From Limnohabitans sp. (GTDB lineage: Bacteria > Pseudomonadota > Gammaproteobacteria > Burkholderiales > Burkholderiaceae_C): DNA of 37,823 nt. Below the pieces are notes generated by a model that saw nothing but the letters and a program-made list of their open reading frames with translations, had not been told where the DNA came from and did not search any database. The DNA lies in contig SHXN01000003.1 of assembly GCA_009693305.1 (NCBI GenBank), positions 1 through 37,823 of the forward strand. The letters are read 5' to 3'. This document shows positions 29,577 to 37,295 of this stretch, piece after piece; within the stretch, counting starts at the first letter, position 1, and the number at the start of each line of letters is the position of its first letter. The position numbers and the translations under genes were made by a program.

Positions 29577-29696
29577 GGTTCTGTCGCAATAAGGATTCCC
29601 AGTTTTTCAGGGACGCTATAGGTGGTGTTTGGCATAGGGAAAATACGCTACTGGTAGTAGGTAAGATTCTTCAAAATTCCTTATTGCGACAGAACC
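29577..29696. mobile_element. 120-bp MITE-like element, copy B
   Basis: This copy has perfect 19-base terminal inverted repeats, GGTTCTGTCGCAATAAGGA at one end and its reverse complement at the other. It is 116/120 identical to copy A and in the same orientation, 412 bp apart. The outer flanks of the pair are both CAAC (29161-29164 and 29697-29700), a possible 4-base target duplication of the whole A-fragment-B unit, though IS6 elements normally make 8-base duplications, and I find none around either copy or the pair. Confidence 0.87.
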
Positions 29697-29741
29697 CAAC
29701 TCAGTCATTTGACGACAGAAGGCCGAAGTTCTGAAACAAAT

Positions 29742-29765
29742 GTTCTATTGACAGATCAATAGAAC
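29742..29765. promoter_or_regulatory. Perfect 10-bp inverted repeat, candidate operator of the catabolic operon
   Basis: GTTCTATTGA-CAGA-TCAATAGAAC is a perfect palindrome with a 4-base centre, ending 17 bases before the first gene of the plus-strand operon. Its left arm and centre contain TTGACA (29748-29753), a consensus -35, so a bound dimeric regulator would block polymerase. The matching -10 (CAGCAT at 29771) is poor. As RNA it would form a strong hairpin just ahead of the start codon, an alternative mode of control. No regulator gene is in the window. Confidence 0.6.
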
Positions 29766-29782
29766 TGAATCAGCATGACGGG

Positions 29783-31069
29783 ATGAATTCAACCGTTTCT
29801 TCGCAACCCCAAACATTAGCGCAAAAACTAATCGCCAAGGCCGCGGGGCAGTCAACGGCCCAAGTGGGAGACGTGCTCACTTGTCAGGTGGATTTGGCGA
29901 TGTTTCATGACTCATCGGGGCCACGGCGTTTAAGGCCGATGCTTGAATCATTGGGCGCATCGATATGGGATCCCAAAAAAGTAGTGTTGGTGATAGATCA
30001 CTATGTGCCTGCGCAAGACGAGGACGTCAAACGCATTGTGCAAATCGCACGGCAAACCGCAAGGGATTGGAAACTACCCAACGTGATTGATTCCGAAGGC
30101 ATATGCCATGTGGTGTTGCCAGAGCGGGGTCATTTGCATCCAGGCATGTTTTGTGTGGGAGGCGATTCGCATTCGCCAACGGGCGGTGCGTTTGGTACTT
30201 ACATGTTTGGCATTGGTGCGACTGAAATGCTTGGCGTGGTGGTCACGGGTGAAATATGGGTGCAAGTGCCTCAAACCATTCGCATGCAATGGAATGGTCA
30301 ATTGCAACAAGCAGTGAGTGCCAAAGACATGATGTTGCACATGATTGGACGTTTTGGTATGAATGGTGGCAACTATCAAGCGGTGGAGTTTGCAGGTGAC
30401 GCAGTTTCTGCTTTGTCGATGCAAGAGCGAATGACGTTATCAAATATGAGTGCAGAGATGGGCGCGCAAGCGGGTTTGATTGCGGCCGATGATGTCACGG
30501 TTGATTATTTGAAGCAACATGGTGTGGCGCAACATCATCTAGAAAATATTTCGCATTGGGTGAGTGATGAAGATGCGGTGTGCGAAAAACATTTGTTTGA
30601 TGCAGCCACTTTATCGCCACAAGTGGCCGCACCTCATAGTCCTGCCAACACAAAATCAGTGACAAAATTTTTAGATGTGAAGCCAACCATCGCATACATT
30701 GGTGCGTGCACGGGCGCCAAGCTCGATGATTTGCGTGCAGCCGCATCGGTGCTCAAAGGCAAGCGTGTGGCCAGTCATGTGCGATTAGCGGTGGCGCCTG
30801 CCAGTGCGCGTGAACAACAACAAGCGCAACAAGAGGGTGTGATGGATATATTGCGCGATGCAGGGGCGCAAATTTTGCCCAACTCGTGCGGTGCATGTGC
30901 AGGCTATGGTATGACGTTTGAAGAGAATGCAACGGTAATATCGACCACAGCCAGAAATTTCAAAGGACGCATGGGCCCCGCCAGTGTGAATGTTTATTTG
31001 GCTTCGCCTTGGACGGTTGCAGCAAGTGCATTGCGTGGGTTCATCACGGACCCAAGGACGGTGATATGA
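29783..31069 (+). CDS. LeuC/DmdA-like hydro-lyase large subunit (aconitase superfamily)
   Basis: Members of this family add or remove water across a C=C bond of substituted malates using a [4Fe-4S] cluster. The 428-residue protein has DLAMFHDSSGPRRL at about 37-50, GGDSHSPTGGAFGTYMFGIGATE near 126-148, and three cluster cysteines, C309 (IGACTGAK), C369 and C372 (NSCGACAG). TARNFKGRMG matches the substrate-binding segment. At 428 residues it is nearer to the archaeal-type LeuC, homoaconitase and dimethylmaleate hydratase DmdA (about 420) than to the biosynthetic bacterial LeuC (about 470). It is the first gene of the operon, overlaps the small subunit by 4 bases (ATGA) and has no good Shine-Dalgarno sequence. 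The substrate cannot be named; a leucine role is unlikely from context. Confidence 0.85.
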   Translation: MNSTVSSQPQTLAQKLIAKAAGQSTAQVGDVLTCQVDLAMFHDSSGPRRLRPMLESLGASIWDPKKVVLVIDHYVPAQDEDVKRIVQIARQTARDWKLPNVIDSEGICHVVLPERGHLHPGMFCVGGDSHSPTGGAFGTYMFGIGATEMLGVVVTGEIWVQVPQTIRMQWNGQLQQAVSAKDMMLHMIGRFGMNGGNYQAVEFAGDAVSALSMQERMTLSNMSAEMGAQAGLIAADDVTVDYLKQHGVAQHHLENISHWVSDEDAVCEKHLFDAATLSPQVAAPHSPANTKSVTKFLDVKPTIAYIGACTGAKLDDLRAAASVLKGKRVASHVRLAVAPASAREQQQAQQEGVMDILRDAGAQILPNSCGACAGYGMTFEENATVISTTARNFKGRMGPASVNVYLASPWTVAASALRGFITDPRTVI

Positions 31070-31572
31070 ATGCCTCACGAGTCTGGCGAGTGGGTCACAA
31101 CATCGACACCGATGCATTAGCACCTGGCGCTTATATGAAATTTGGTTTGGATGAGATTGCCAAGCATTGTTTGGAATCGGTGCGACCTGAGTTTGCAAGC
31201 GGCGTTCAAAAAGGCGATGTGTTAGTAGCGGGTCCTAATTTTGGAATTGGTTCTTCGCGTGAGCAAGCCGCAGGTGTGTTGGTGCAATTGGGCGTTGCTG
31301 CAGTGATTGCGCCTTCTTATAGTGGATTGTTTTTTCGCAATGCATTCAATTTGGGATTGCTTTTACTCACCTGTGCAGATGCAGAGGAAATGCAAGAAGG
31401 TGACACCATACAATTGATTCATCGACCCGATGGCACTATTGTTATTGACAGAAAAAATCTCTCACCATTGTCTTGTCAATCAATCCCCCATTTTTTAATG
31501 GATATGGTGAATGCGGGCGGCTTATTGCCTCTTTTAAAAATGAAACAACAAGGAAAACAACATGTCGGTTGA
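31066..31572 (+). CDS. LeuD/DmdB-like hydro-lyase small subunit
   Basis: This is the swivelling small subunit that completes the active site of the large subunit before it. The start at 31066 (AAGGA 8 bases before) gives 168 residues, the length of archaeal-type LeuD, HacB and DmdB rather than of biosynthetic LeuD (about 200). It begins VWRVGHNIDTDALAPGAYMK. The active-site motif GPNFGIGSSREQAA is near 67-80, with Ile where most relatives have Cys. The loop that in isopropylmalate and homoaconitate enzymes reads YLV or YLR here reads YMK (residues 23-25), hinting at another substrate. It overlaps hyuB by 11 bases. Confidence 0.85.
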   Translation: MNASRVWRVGHNIDTDALAPGAYMKFGLDEIAKHCLESVRPEFASGVQKGDVLVAGPNFGIGSSREQAAGVLVQLGVAAVIAPSYSGLFFRNAFNLGLLLLTCADAEEMQEGDTIQLIHRPDGTIVIDRKNLSPLSCQSIPHFLMDMVNAGGLLPLLKMKQQGKQHVG

Positions 31573-33235
31573 TGTGACGATGGATCCAGTCACGCTGGCG
31601 GTACTCAAAGGTCGACTCGAGCAAATTGCCGATGAGATGGATGCAACACTGTACAGAAGCGCATTCAATCCCATCATTGCAGAAGCGCATGACGCGTGTC
31701 ATGGCATTTATGACGCGCAAAGTGGTGACACTTTGATTCAAGGCAAATCGGGCTTGCCTGTGTTTGTCGGTGCGATGTCGTTTGCGGTGCGTGCGGCAAT
31801 CAAAGTAGCCAATGAACGACAAGGTATGCAAGACGGAGATACGTGGCTCTTCAATGATCCTTATGAGGGTGGCACGCACGCCAATGATTTCAAACTCGTG
31901 CGACCTTTTTTTAGAAATAGACAATTGTTTTGTTTCATGGCGTCTGCTGCGCATTGGCACGATGTGGGTGGTGCAGTGCCTGGTAATTACAACCCAGGAG
32001 CCACCGAGTGTTGGCAAGAAGCGGTGCAAATTCCGCCTGTTCGAATTGTTCGCAAGGGCGAAATGGATGACGATGTGTTGGCTATTTTGCGCGCCAATAC
32101 GAGGCAACCTGACAGCATGTGGGGCGACCTCAATGGTCAATTGGCCGCGCTGGAATTGGGTGCCAGGCGATTGAATGATTTGTTGGATGAATACAGCGAT
32201 GCATTGGTTTTGCAATCCATGCGTGAGTTGCGCGCGCGCGCCTACAAACTCATGCGAGCACACATCAGTGAGTTGCCCAATGGCACTTATTCATTTGATG
32301 ATGTGTTGGACAACGATGGTGTGAACGATGTGTATCTTCATATCTACTTGGATATGACGATTCAAAACGATCGCATGACTTTGGATTTTTCTCGCACGTC
32401 CAAAGCCTGTGCAGGGCCTGTGAATATTTCAAGAGCCACTGCAATAGCGGCGTGCTATGTAGCGCTCAAACACGTGTTTCCTGATGTGCCTGCCAATGCG
32501 GGTGTGTTGGACGCGGTTGAATTTGTGATTCCTGATGGATTGGTGATCAGTGCCAATCATCCCAAGCCAGTGGGTGGTTACACCGAAACGATTTTGCGAA
32601 TGATTGATGTGATTTTCAGTGCGACTGCATTGGCCGATCCCAATCGTGTAGTGGCGCATGCCTACGGCACCATCAATGCGTTATCGATTGCAGGTCATCG
32701 CAGCGATGAAAAACGCAAGGGTCAGCGTTGGGTGATGTTCAGTTTTTTTGGCGGTGGTCATGGGGGTCATAGTCATGGCGATGGTTTGAGTCATGGCAAT
32801 GCGCCGATTTCAACGGCAACGATTCCTCCGTTGGAAATTTTGGAAGCCGCGTATCCTGTTCGCTTCACGCAATGGGCATTGCGTTCTGATTCTGGTGGCA
32901 AAGGGCAATACCGAGGTGGACTGGGTGCGGTTTATGAAATTGAAGTGTTAGAAGACGGTGCAGATGTATTTATTTTTGGTGAGCGCGGTAAATCGTCTCC
33001 CAAAGGAATAGCAGGTGGTGAACAAGCCAAGGCCAATGTGTTTTCTTATCTCAACAATGGACAGTGGTACAAGCCGCCCATGGCGAGCAAGATGATGGGA
33101 ATTCACATTCAAAAAGGTGAGCGCGTTCGATTAGAAACGCCAGGCGGCGGTGGATGGGGCAAGGCCGAAGATCGCGATCCAACAGCCATTGCGCACGACA
33201 TTGCCATGGGATACATCACAGGTGACGCATCTTGA
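31562..33235 (+). CDS. hyuB: Hydantoinase B/oxoprolinase-family subunit HyuB
   Basis: HyuB works with HyuA as an ATP-dependent amidohydrolase on cyclic amides such as N-methylhydantoin or 5-oxoproline; related pairs act in acetone or acetophenone carboxylation. The 557-residue protein has the family blocks DPVTLAVLKGRLEQIADEMD at about 7-26, the NDPYEGGTHANDFKLVRPFF segment near 98-117, GPVNISRATAIAACY near 283-297, GGYTETILRM, and the carboxyl TPGGGGWG. The histidine-rich HGGHSHGDGLSHG at about 400-412 may be a metal-binding loop. AAGGA precedes the ATG, and the stop overlaps the hyuA start. Confidence 0.9.
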   Translation: MSVDVTMDPVTLAVLKGRLEQIADEMDATLYRSAFNPIIAEAHDACHGIYDAQSGDTLIQGKSGLPVFVGAMSFAVRAAIKVANERQGMQDGDTWLFNDPYEGGTHANDFKLVRPFFRNRQLFCFMASAAHWHDVGGAVPGNYNPGATECWQEAVQIPPVRIVRKGEMDDDVLAILRANTRQPDSMWGDLNGQLAALELGARRLNDLLDEYSDALVLQSMRELRARAYKLMRAHISELPNGTYSFDDVLDNDGVNDVYLHIYLDMTIQNDRMTLDFSRTSKACAGPVNISRATAIAACYVALKHVFPDVPANAGVLDAVEFVIPDGLVISANHPKPVGGYTETILRMIDVIFSATALADPNRVVAHAYGTINALSIAGHRSDEKRKGQRWVMFSFFGGGHGGHSHGDGLSHGNAPISTATIPPLEILEAAYPVRFTQWALRSDSGGKGQYRGGLGAVYEIEVLEDGADVFIFGERGKSSPKGIAGGEQAKANVFSYLNNGQWYKPPMASKMMGIHIQKGERVRLETPGGGGWGKAEDRDPTAIAHDIAMGYITGDAS

Positions 33236-35292
33236 GTGCAAACAACAACGCTGCGCATTTGGTGGTGGGTGTGGATGTAGGTGGCACATTCACTGATTTA
33301 TTTGTACTCAACACGCAAGACGGTTCCGCACAAATTGTGAAGGTGCCTTCCACACGCGGTGAAGAAGCCAATGGTTTTATGAATGGGATTGCGCGCGTGC
33401 ACGCAAATGCAGCAGCTGCGGTGCGCACCATTGTGCATGGAACAACCGTTGGCACTAATGCATTGCTCGAGAAAAAAATTGCAAAGACCGGCATCATCAC
33501 CACGCGTGGTTTTAAAGATGTTTTAGAGATGCGAAGGCGCGATCGTCCGCAAACTTGGGGATTGCGTGGTACTTATTCGCCAATTGTTGCGAGAAATTTA
33601 AGACTTGAAGTGGATGAACGTGTGTTGGCCGATGGCACGGTGCACACGCCCGTCAACTTAAATCAAATCAAGCAAGCGGCCACGCAATTGATTGATATGG
33701 GTTGTGATGCGGTGTGTTTGTTTTTTATTAACACCTATGCCAATCCATCAAATGAACAAGCGGCCGCTAAAGTGTTGCGCGAAAGTTGGCCTAATTCTTT
33801 TGTAACCGTGGCCAGCGAAGTGTTGCCCGAGATTCGAGAGTTTGAGCGATGCTCCACATCGGTGATCAATGCATCGTTACAACCCGTTGTGGGCAGTTAT
33901 TTAGAAAGACTCGATCACGATTTACGAATACAAAATTTTTCGGGTGAGTTATTGATTGTGCAAAGCAATGGTGGCGTGATGTCGCGACAAACAGCGTGTG
34001 AGATGCCTGCGCGCACAGCATTGTCAGGACCCGCGGCTGGCGTGATTGCGTGTGCAGCAATTGCAAGAACAAGTGGTTATCCCAATGTGATCACAGGCGA
34101 CATGGGAGGTACTTCATTTGATGTGTCCTTGGTTGCCAATGGACAAGCCGCATTGGCCGCGCAAACATCGATTGAATTTGGCTTGGTGATTCGCTCACCC
34201 ATGATTCAAATTGAAACCATTGGTGCAGGTGGTGGGTCGATTGCATCGGTGGATGTGAGTGGTATGTTGCAAGTGGGGCCCGAATCGGCGGGAAGCAATC
34301 CAGGTCCTGCTTGTTATGGACGTGGTAATTTAAGACCGACGGTCACTGATGCCAATGTGTTTTTGGGACGCATTTCAGCCGATCGACCATTGGGTGGTGG
34401 TTTGTTAAAAGCATTGGATGCCAAGTTGTCCGAACAAGCCATCGATCAACACGTTGCAAAGCCTTTGGGATTGAGTGTGCACGATGCAGCGCAAGCGATA
34501 CTCACGGTGGCCAACGCAAAAATGGCTGGCGCCATACGCGTAGCATCGATTGAAAAAGGCCACGACCCACGTCAATTTGCATACATGCCTTTTGGTGGTG
34601 GTGGTGCGTTGCACGTTTGTGCAATGATGCGAGAAGTGGGTGTAACAACGGGCATCGTACCTCGATACCCCGGTGTGACATCGGCATTGGGTTGTGTGAT
34701 GGCCGATATGCGACACGATGCGGTGCAAACACTCAACACAGTGCTCAACGATTTAGATATTGAAGCACTACAACAACGATTGAAATCTTTGTCTGCTGCT
34801 TGTCAACAGCGTTTAGATTCTGCAGGTGTTGAGTTTGAACGCATTGAAGAGCAAATTAGTTTGGATATGTTGTACCAAGGGCAAACGCACACATTGGCTG
34901 TGACTTTGCCACAACAAACCATCAGTCGCACCATGATTCAATCGGCGTTTGAGAGCGTGTATCAACAAGCGTTTGGACGTGTATTGCATGGCTTGGTCAT
35001 TCGTTTGATGAATTTGCGTTATGCGCGCATGGGTATTCGTCCCAAATTTGATTTGTCGGTGCTCGCACCACAAGGCAAAGGCAGTACGCAATCCTTAGGC
35101 GTTCAAAAGGTGTATCACGCTTCTCAATGGTGGGATGCAAAACGATACGATCGATTGGCCCTGCCTGTGCAAACTGTGATTGAAGGCCCAGCGATTTTGG
35201 AGCAGGCCGATACCACGGTTTGGTTAGAACCTGATTTTTCTGCGCGTGTTGACGCATGGGGCAATTTGATTGTGCAAAGGATTTCATCATGA
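33232..35292 (+). CDS. hyuA: Hydantoinase A/oxoprolinase-family ATPase subunit HyuA (TTG start)
   Basis: HyuA is the ATP-binding subunit that phosphorylates the substrate amide so that the ring can be opened. The 686-residue protein has the ASKHA phosphate-1 motif VGVDVGGTFTDLFVLN at about 12-27, HGTTVGTNALLEKK near 67-80, the phosphate-2 motif GDMGGTSFDVSLV, GPESAGSNPGPACYGRG and PTVTDANVFLGRI. The start is TTG at 33232, forming TTGA with the hyuB stop, with an AGGTG 7-8 bases upstream. The next possible in-frame starts lie within the first conserved strand. It overlaps the following gene by 4 bases. Confidence 0.9.
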   Translation: MSANNNAAHLVVGVDVGGTFTDLFVLNTQDGSAQIVKVPSTRGEEANGFMNGIARVHANAAAAVRTIVHGTTVGTNALLEKKIAKTGIITTRGFKDVLEMRRRDRPQTWGLRGTYSPIVARNLRLEVDERVLADGTVHTPVNLNQIKQAATQLIDMGCDAVCLFFINTYANPSNEQAAAKVLRESWPNSFVTVASEVLPEIREFERCSTSVINASLQPVVGSYLERLDHDLRIQNFSGELLIVQSNGGVMSRQTACEMPARTALSGPAAGVIACAAIARTSGYPNVITGDMGGTSFDVSLVANGQAALAAQTSIEFGLVIRSPMIQIETIGAGGGSIASVDVSGMLQVGPESAGSNPGPACYGRGNLRPTVTDANVFLGRISADRPLGGGLLKALDAKLSEQAIDQHVAKPLGLSVHDAAQAILTVANAKMAGAIRVASIEKGHDPRQFAYMPFGGGGALHVCAMMREVGVTTGIVPRYPGVTSALGCVMADMRHDAVQTLNTVLNDLDIEALQQRLKSLSAACQQRLDSAGVEFERIEEQISLDMLYQGQTHTLAVTLPQQTISRTMIQSAFESVYQQAFGRVLHGLVIRLMNLRYARMGIRPKFDLSVLAPQGKGSTQSLGVQKVYHASQWWDAKRYDRLALPVQTVIEGPAILEQADTTVWLEPDFSARVDAWGNLIVQRISS

Positions 35293-35891
35293 GTACTAAG
35301 CAAAGCAAATGGGGATTGACCATCATTGATTTGCAAAATGATTTTTTGCACGCCGATGGTGCTTATGCGCGTGGCAAAGCCACGAGTGCTGAGGCTTTGC
35401 TATTGGCCGATCGTGTCGTGCCTGTTGCGCAAGCGGTTAAACAACACGGTGGTATGGTGACTGCGAGTTTGTTTACCTTGTGGCCCGATGCCAATGGTGA
35501 GCCCATGATTTCTCCGCATCTGTTTGCCAATCGTCCTTTTTTAAAAAACGGCGATTTCAAAATGAGTGGATGGGGCCATGCCAATTTGGATGCGATTGCG
35601 TCTCATGTGGATGTCACCGTTAACAAGGTTGCCTACTCTGCATTTTTTAACACGCAACTCGATTGGGTATTGCGTCGTGCAGGCATTGATCATTTGGCCG
35701 TGTGTGGCATTGTTACCAACGGTGGCGTGGCCAGTACAGTGCGTGACGCGCACATGCGCGACTATCACACGGTGGTGATCAGCGATGGATGCGCCGCGTT
35801 TTCTCAAAAAATACACGACGCTGCGATTGCAGATATGTCAACTGTTGCAACGGTAATGGATTGCAAAAATTTTATTCAACAATTGGGTTGA
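35289..35891 (+). CDS. Isochorismatase-fold protein with the nucleophilic Cys replaced by Gly
   Basis: This 200-residue protein has the isochorismatase-like hydrolase fold. Amidases of the family (N-carbamoylsarcosine amidase, nicotinamidase, RutB, maleamate amidase) use an Asp-Lys-Cys triad. Here the Asp is D14 (TIIDLQNDF) and the Lys is K113 (VNKVAYSAF), but the Cys position reads Gly (G146 in IVTNGGVASTVRDA). True isochorismatases such as EntB and PhzD likewise have Gly there and cleave a vinyl ether without a Cys nucleophile. The chemistry here is therefore probably not ordinary amide hydrolysis. The start at 35289 overlaps hyuA by 4 bases; three bases separate it from the next gene. Substrate unknown. 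Confidence 0.85.
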   Translation: MSTKQSKWGLTIIDLQNDFLHADGAYARGKATSAEALLLADRVVPVAQAVKQHGGMVTASLFTLWPDANGEPMISPHLFANRPFLKNGDFKMSGWGHANLDAIASHVDVTVNKVAYSAFFNTQLDWVLRRAGIDHLAVCGIVTNGGVASTVRDAHMRDYHTVVISDGCAAFSQKIHDAAIADMSTVATVMDCKNFIQQLG

Positions 35892-35894
35892 TGT

Positions 35895-37292
35895 ATGACG
35901 CCCGATGCACAAATTTGTCGCGCATCACACATCGATGCATCTGTTCATTCATCGGTGGTGATTGTGGGTGCGGGTGCTTGTGGATTAACGGCTGCATTAA
36001 TGCTCAGACATGTAGGCGTTGAAGTGGTGGTGCTTGAGCGTGACGAGTATCCGTCGGGCTCAACGGCTTTGTCCGCAGGTTTTATTCCTGCCGCATCAAC
36101 GCGCATACAAAAAAGTATGGGTATCGAAGACAGTCCTGAGTTGTTTGCCAAAGACATTCAATCCAAAGCTAAAAACAAAGCTGATCCTGCACTCACCATG
36201 GCGTATGCCAAAGCCATAGGCCCCGCATTGGATGCATTAGAAAAAAACAATGGTTTGGTGTGGGAAGTGTTGGATAAATTCTTATATCCCAATCACAGCG
36301 TTCATCGCATGCATGCCGTGCCAGAAAAAACAGGTGATGCATTGATGACGCGTTTGCGAGCAGCAGCTGATGCGGCCGATGTGGTGGTGTTGACGCAAGC
36401 ACGTGTGAATCAAATTTGGTTAGATGACAGCAATCGTGTGTTGGGCGTTGGCTATACAACGCCAGACATCGACACATCATTGTTGCCGTGCGATGCTTTG
36501 TTATTGGCATGCAATGGTTTTGGTGGCAATACCGACTTGGTCAAAGAATTGCTGCCCGAGATGGCGCAAGCGTTGTATGCGGGGCATACAGGTAACGATG
36601 GTAGCGCCATTCTTTGGGGACGACAGATGGGTGCGGGCTTGGCCGATTTGGGTGCGTACCAAGGTCATGGATCTTGGGCGGTACCGCACGGCGTGTTGGT
36701 GTCGTGGGCCTTGATGATGGAGGGCGCGATTCAAGTGAATGAAAACGGTGAACGCTTTCATGACGAGACCTTGGGTTATTCTGAAGCGGCGGTGCATGTG
36801 CTGGCGCAACCCAACGCAACAGCTTGGAATATTTTTGACGATACTTTGTTGGCCTTTGCACAAGATTTTCCAGATTTTGTACAAGCACAAAAAGCAGGTG
36901 CTATTAAATCAACGAACAGCTTTAAAGAATTATCAAACGTCATTCAATGCGATACCAACCGTTTCCAACATACTTTAGATGGCGTAAAACCTGGTACCGA
37001 CTCATCAACAGGGCGAACATTTAAACGTTCCTTGCAAGGTCGATTGCACACCATCAAAGTCACTGGTGCTTTGTTTCACACGCAAGGTGGATTGGCTATT
37101 AACGATGAATGTCGCGTACTCAATCAACAAGGTCTGGCATTTCCAAATCTTTGGGCCGCAGGTGGCGCGGCGCGCGGTGTATCGGGTCAAGCGGTGTGGG
37201 GCTATTTGTCAGGTAATGGATTGCTCAGCGCTGTTGCTGGTGGTTACATCAGCGCACACACCATCTCACATCAACTCCAACATCCAAAGTAA
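35895..37292 (+). CDS. FAD-dependent dehydrogenase/reductase of the fumarate reductase flavoprotein family
   Basis: The 465-residue protein belongs to the FAD_binding_2 group that includes fumarate reductase, urocanate reductase, tricarballylate dehydrogenase and 3-ketosteroid dehydrogenase; they reduce or introduce a C=C bond next to a carboxyl or carbonyl group. The dinucleotide-binding motif VVIVGAGACGLTAAL is at about 21-35, ending with acidic E48 of LERD. GSTALSAGFIPAA follows, and the capping and closing motifs HTQGGLAIND and LWAAGGAARGVSG are near 393 and 417. No signal peptide or haem motif is seen, so it is soluble and cytoplasmic. In this operon it could form the alkene for the LeuCD-like hydratase or reduce an unsaturated intermediate. 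Confidence 0.85.
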   Translation: MTPDAQICRASHIDASVHSSVVIVGAGACGLTAALMLRHVGVEVVVLERDEYPSGSTALSAGFIPAASTRIQKSMGIEDSPELFAKDIQSKAKNKADPALTMAYAKAIGPALDALEKNNGLVWEVLDKFLYPNHSVHRMHAVPEKTGDALMTRLRAAADAADVVVLTQARVNQIWLDDSNRVLGVGYTTPDIDTSLLPCDALLLACNGFGGNTDLVKELLPEMAQALYAGHTGNDGSAILWGRQMGAGLADLGAYQGHGSWAVPHGVLVSWALMMEGAIQVNENGERFHDETLGYSEAAVHVLAQPNATAWNIFDDTLLAFAQDFPDFVQAQKAGAIKSTNSFKELSNVIQCDTNRFQHTLDGVKPGTDSSTGRTFKRSLQGRLHTIKVTGALFHTQGGLAINDECRVLNQQGLAFPNLWAAGGAARGVSGQAVWGYLSGNGLLSAVAGGYISAHTISHQLQHPK

Positions 37293-37295
37293 CAC

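Noticed and set aside
29417-29635. Small minus-strand frames starting MPNTTYSVPEKLG in copy B and MPNITYSVPEKLG in copy A (to 29032)
   Set aside because: They look alike only because the 120-bp units are duplicates; they diverge at the unit ends and read into unrelated DNA.
29161-29704. 8-base target duplication expected of IS6 insertion
   Set aside because: The flanks of the pair (CAGCCAAC and CAACTCAG) and of each single copy do not match over 8 bases; only CAAC is shared, which could be chance.
29783-31572. Leucine biosynthesis leuCD
   Set aside because: Short subunits, altered active-site motifs and an operon with HyuAB, flavoprotein and C-C lyase rather than leuA or leuB argue against it.
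31442-32263. 273-codon open frame on the minus strand
   Set aside because: It is antisense to the intact, recognisable hyuB gene and the end of the LeuD-like gene, and its composition is that of a shadow frame.
31562-35891. Creatinine/N-methylhydantoin degradation (HyuAB plus N-carbamoylsarcosine amidase)
   Set aside because: The isochorismatase-fold partner lacks the catalytic Cys and the other operon members have no role in that pathway.
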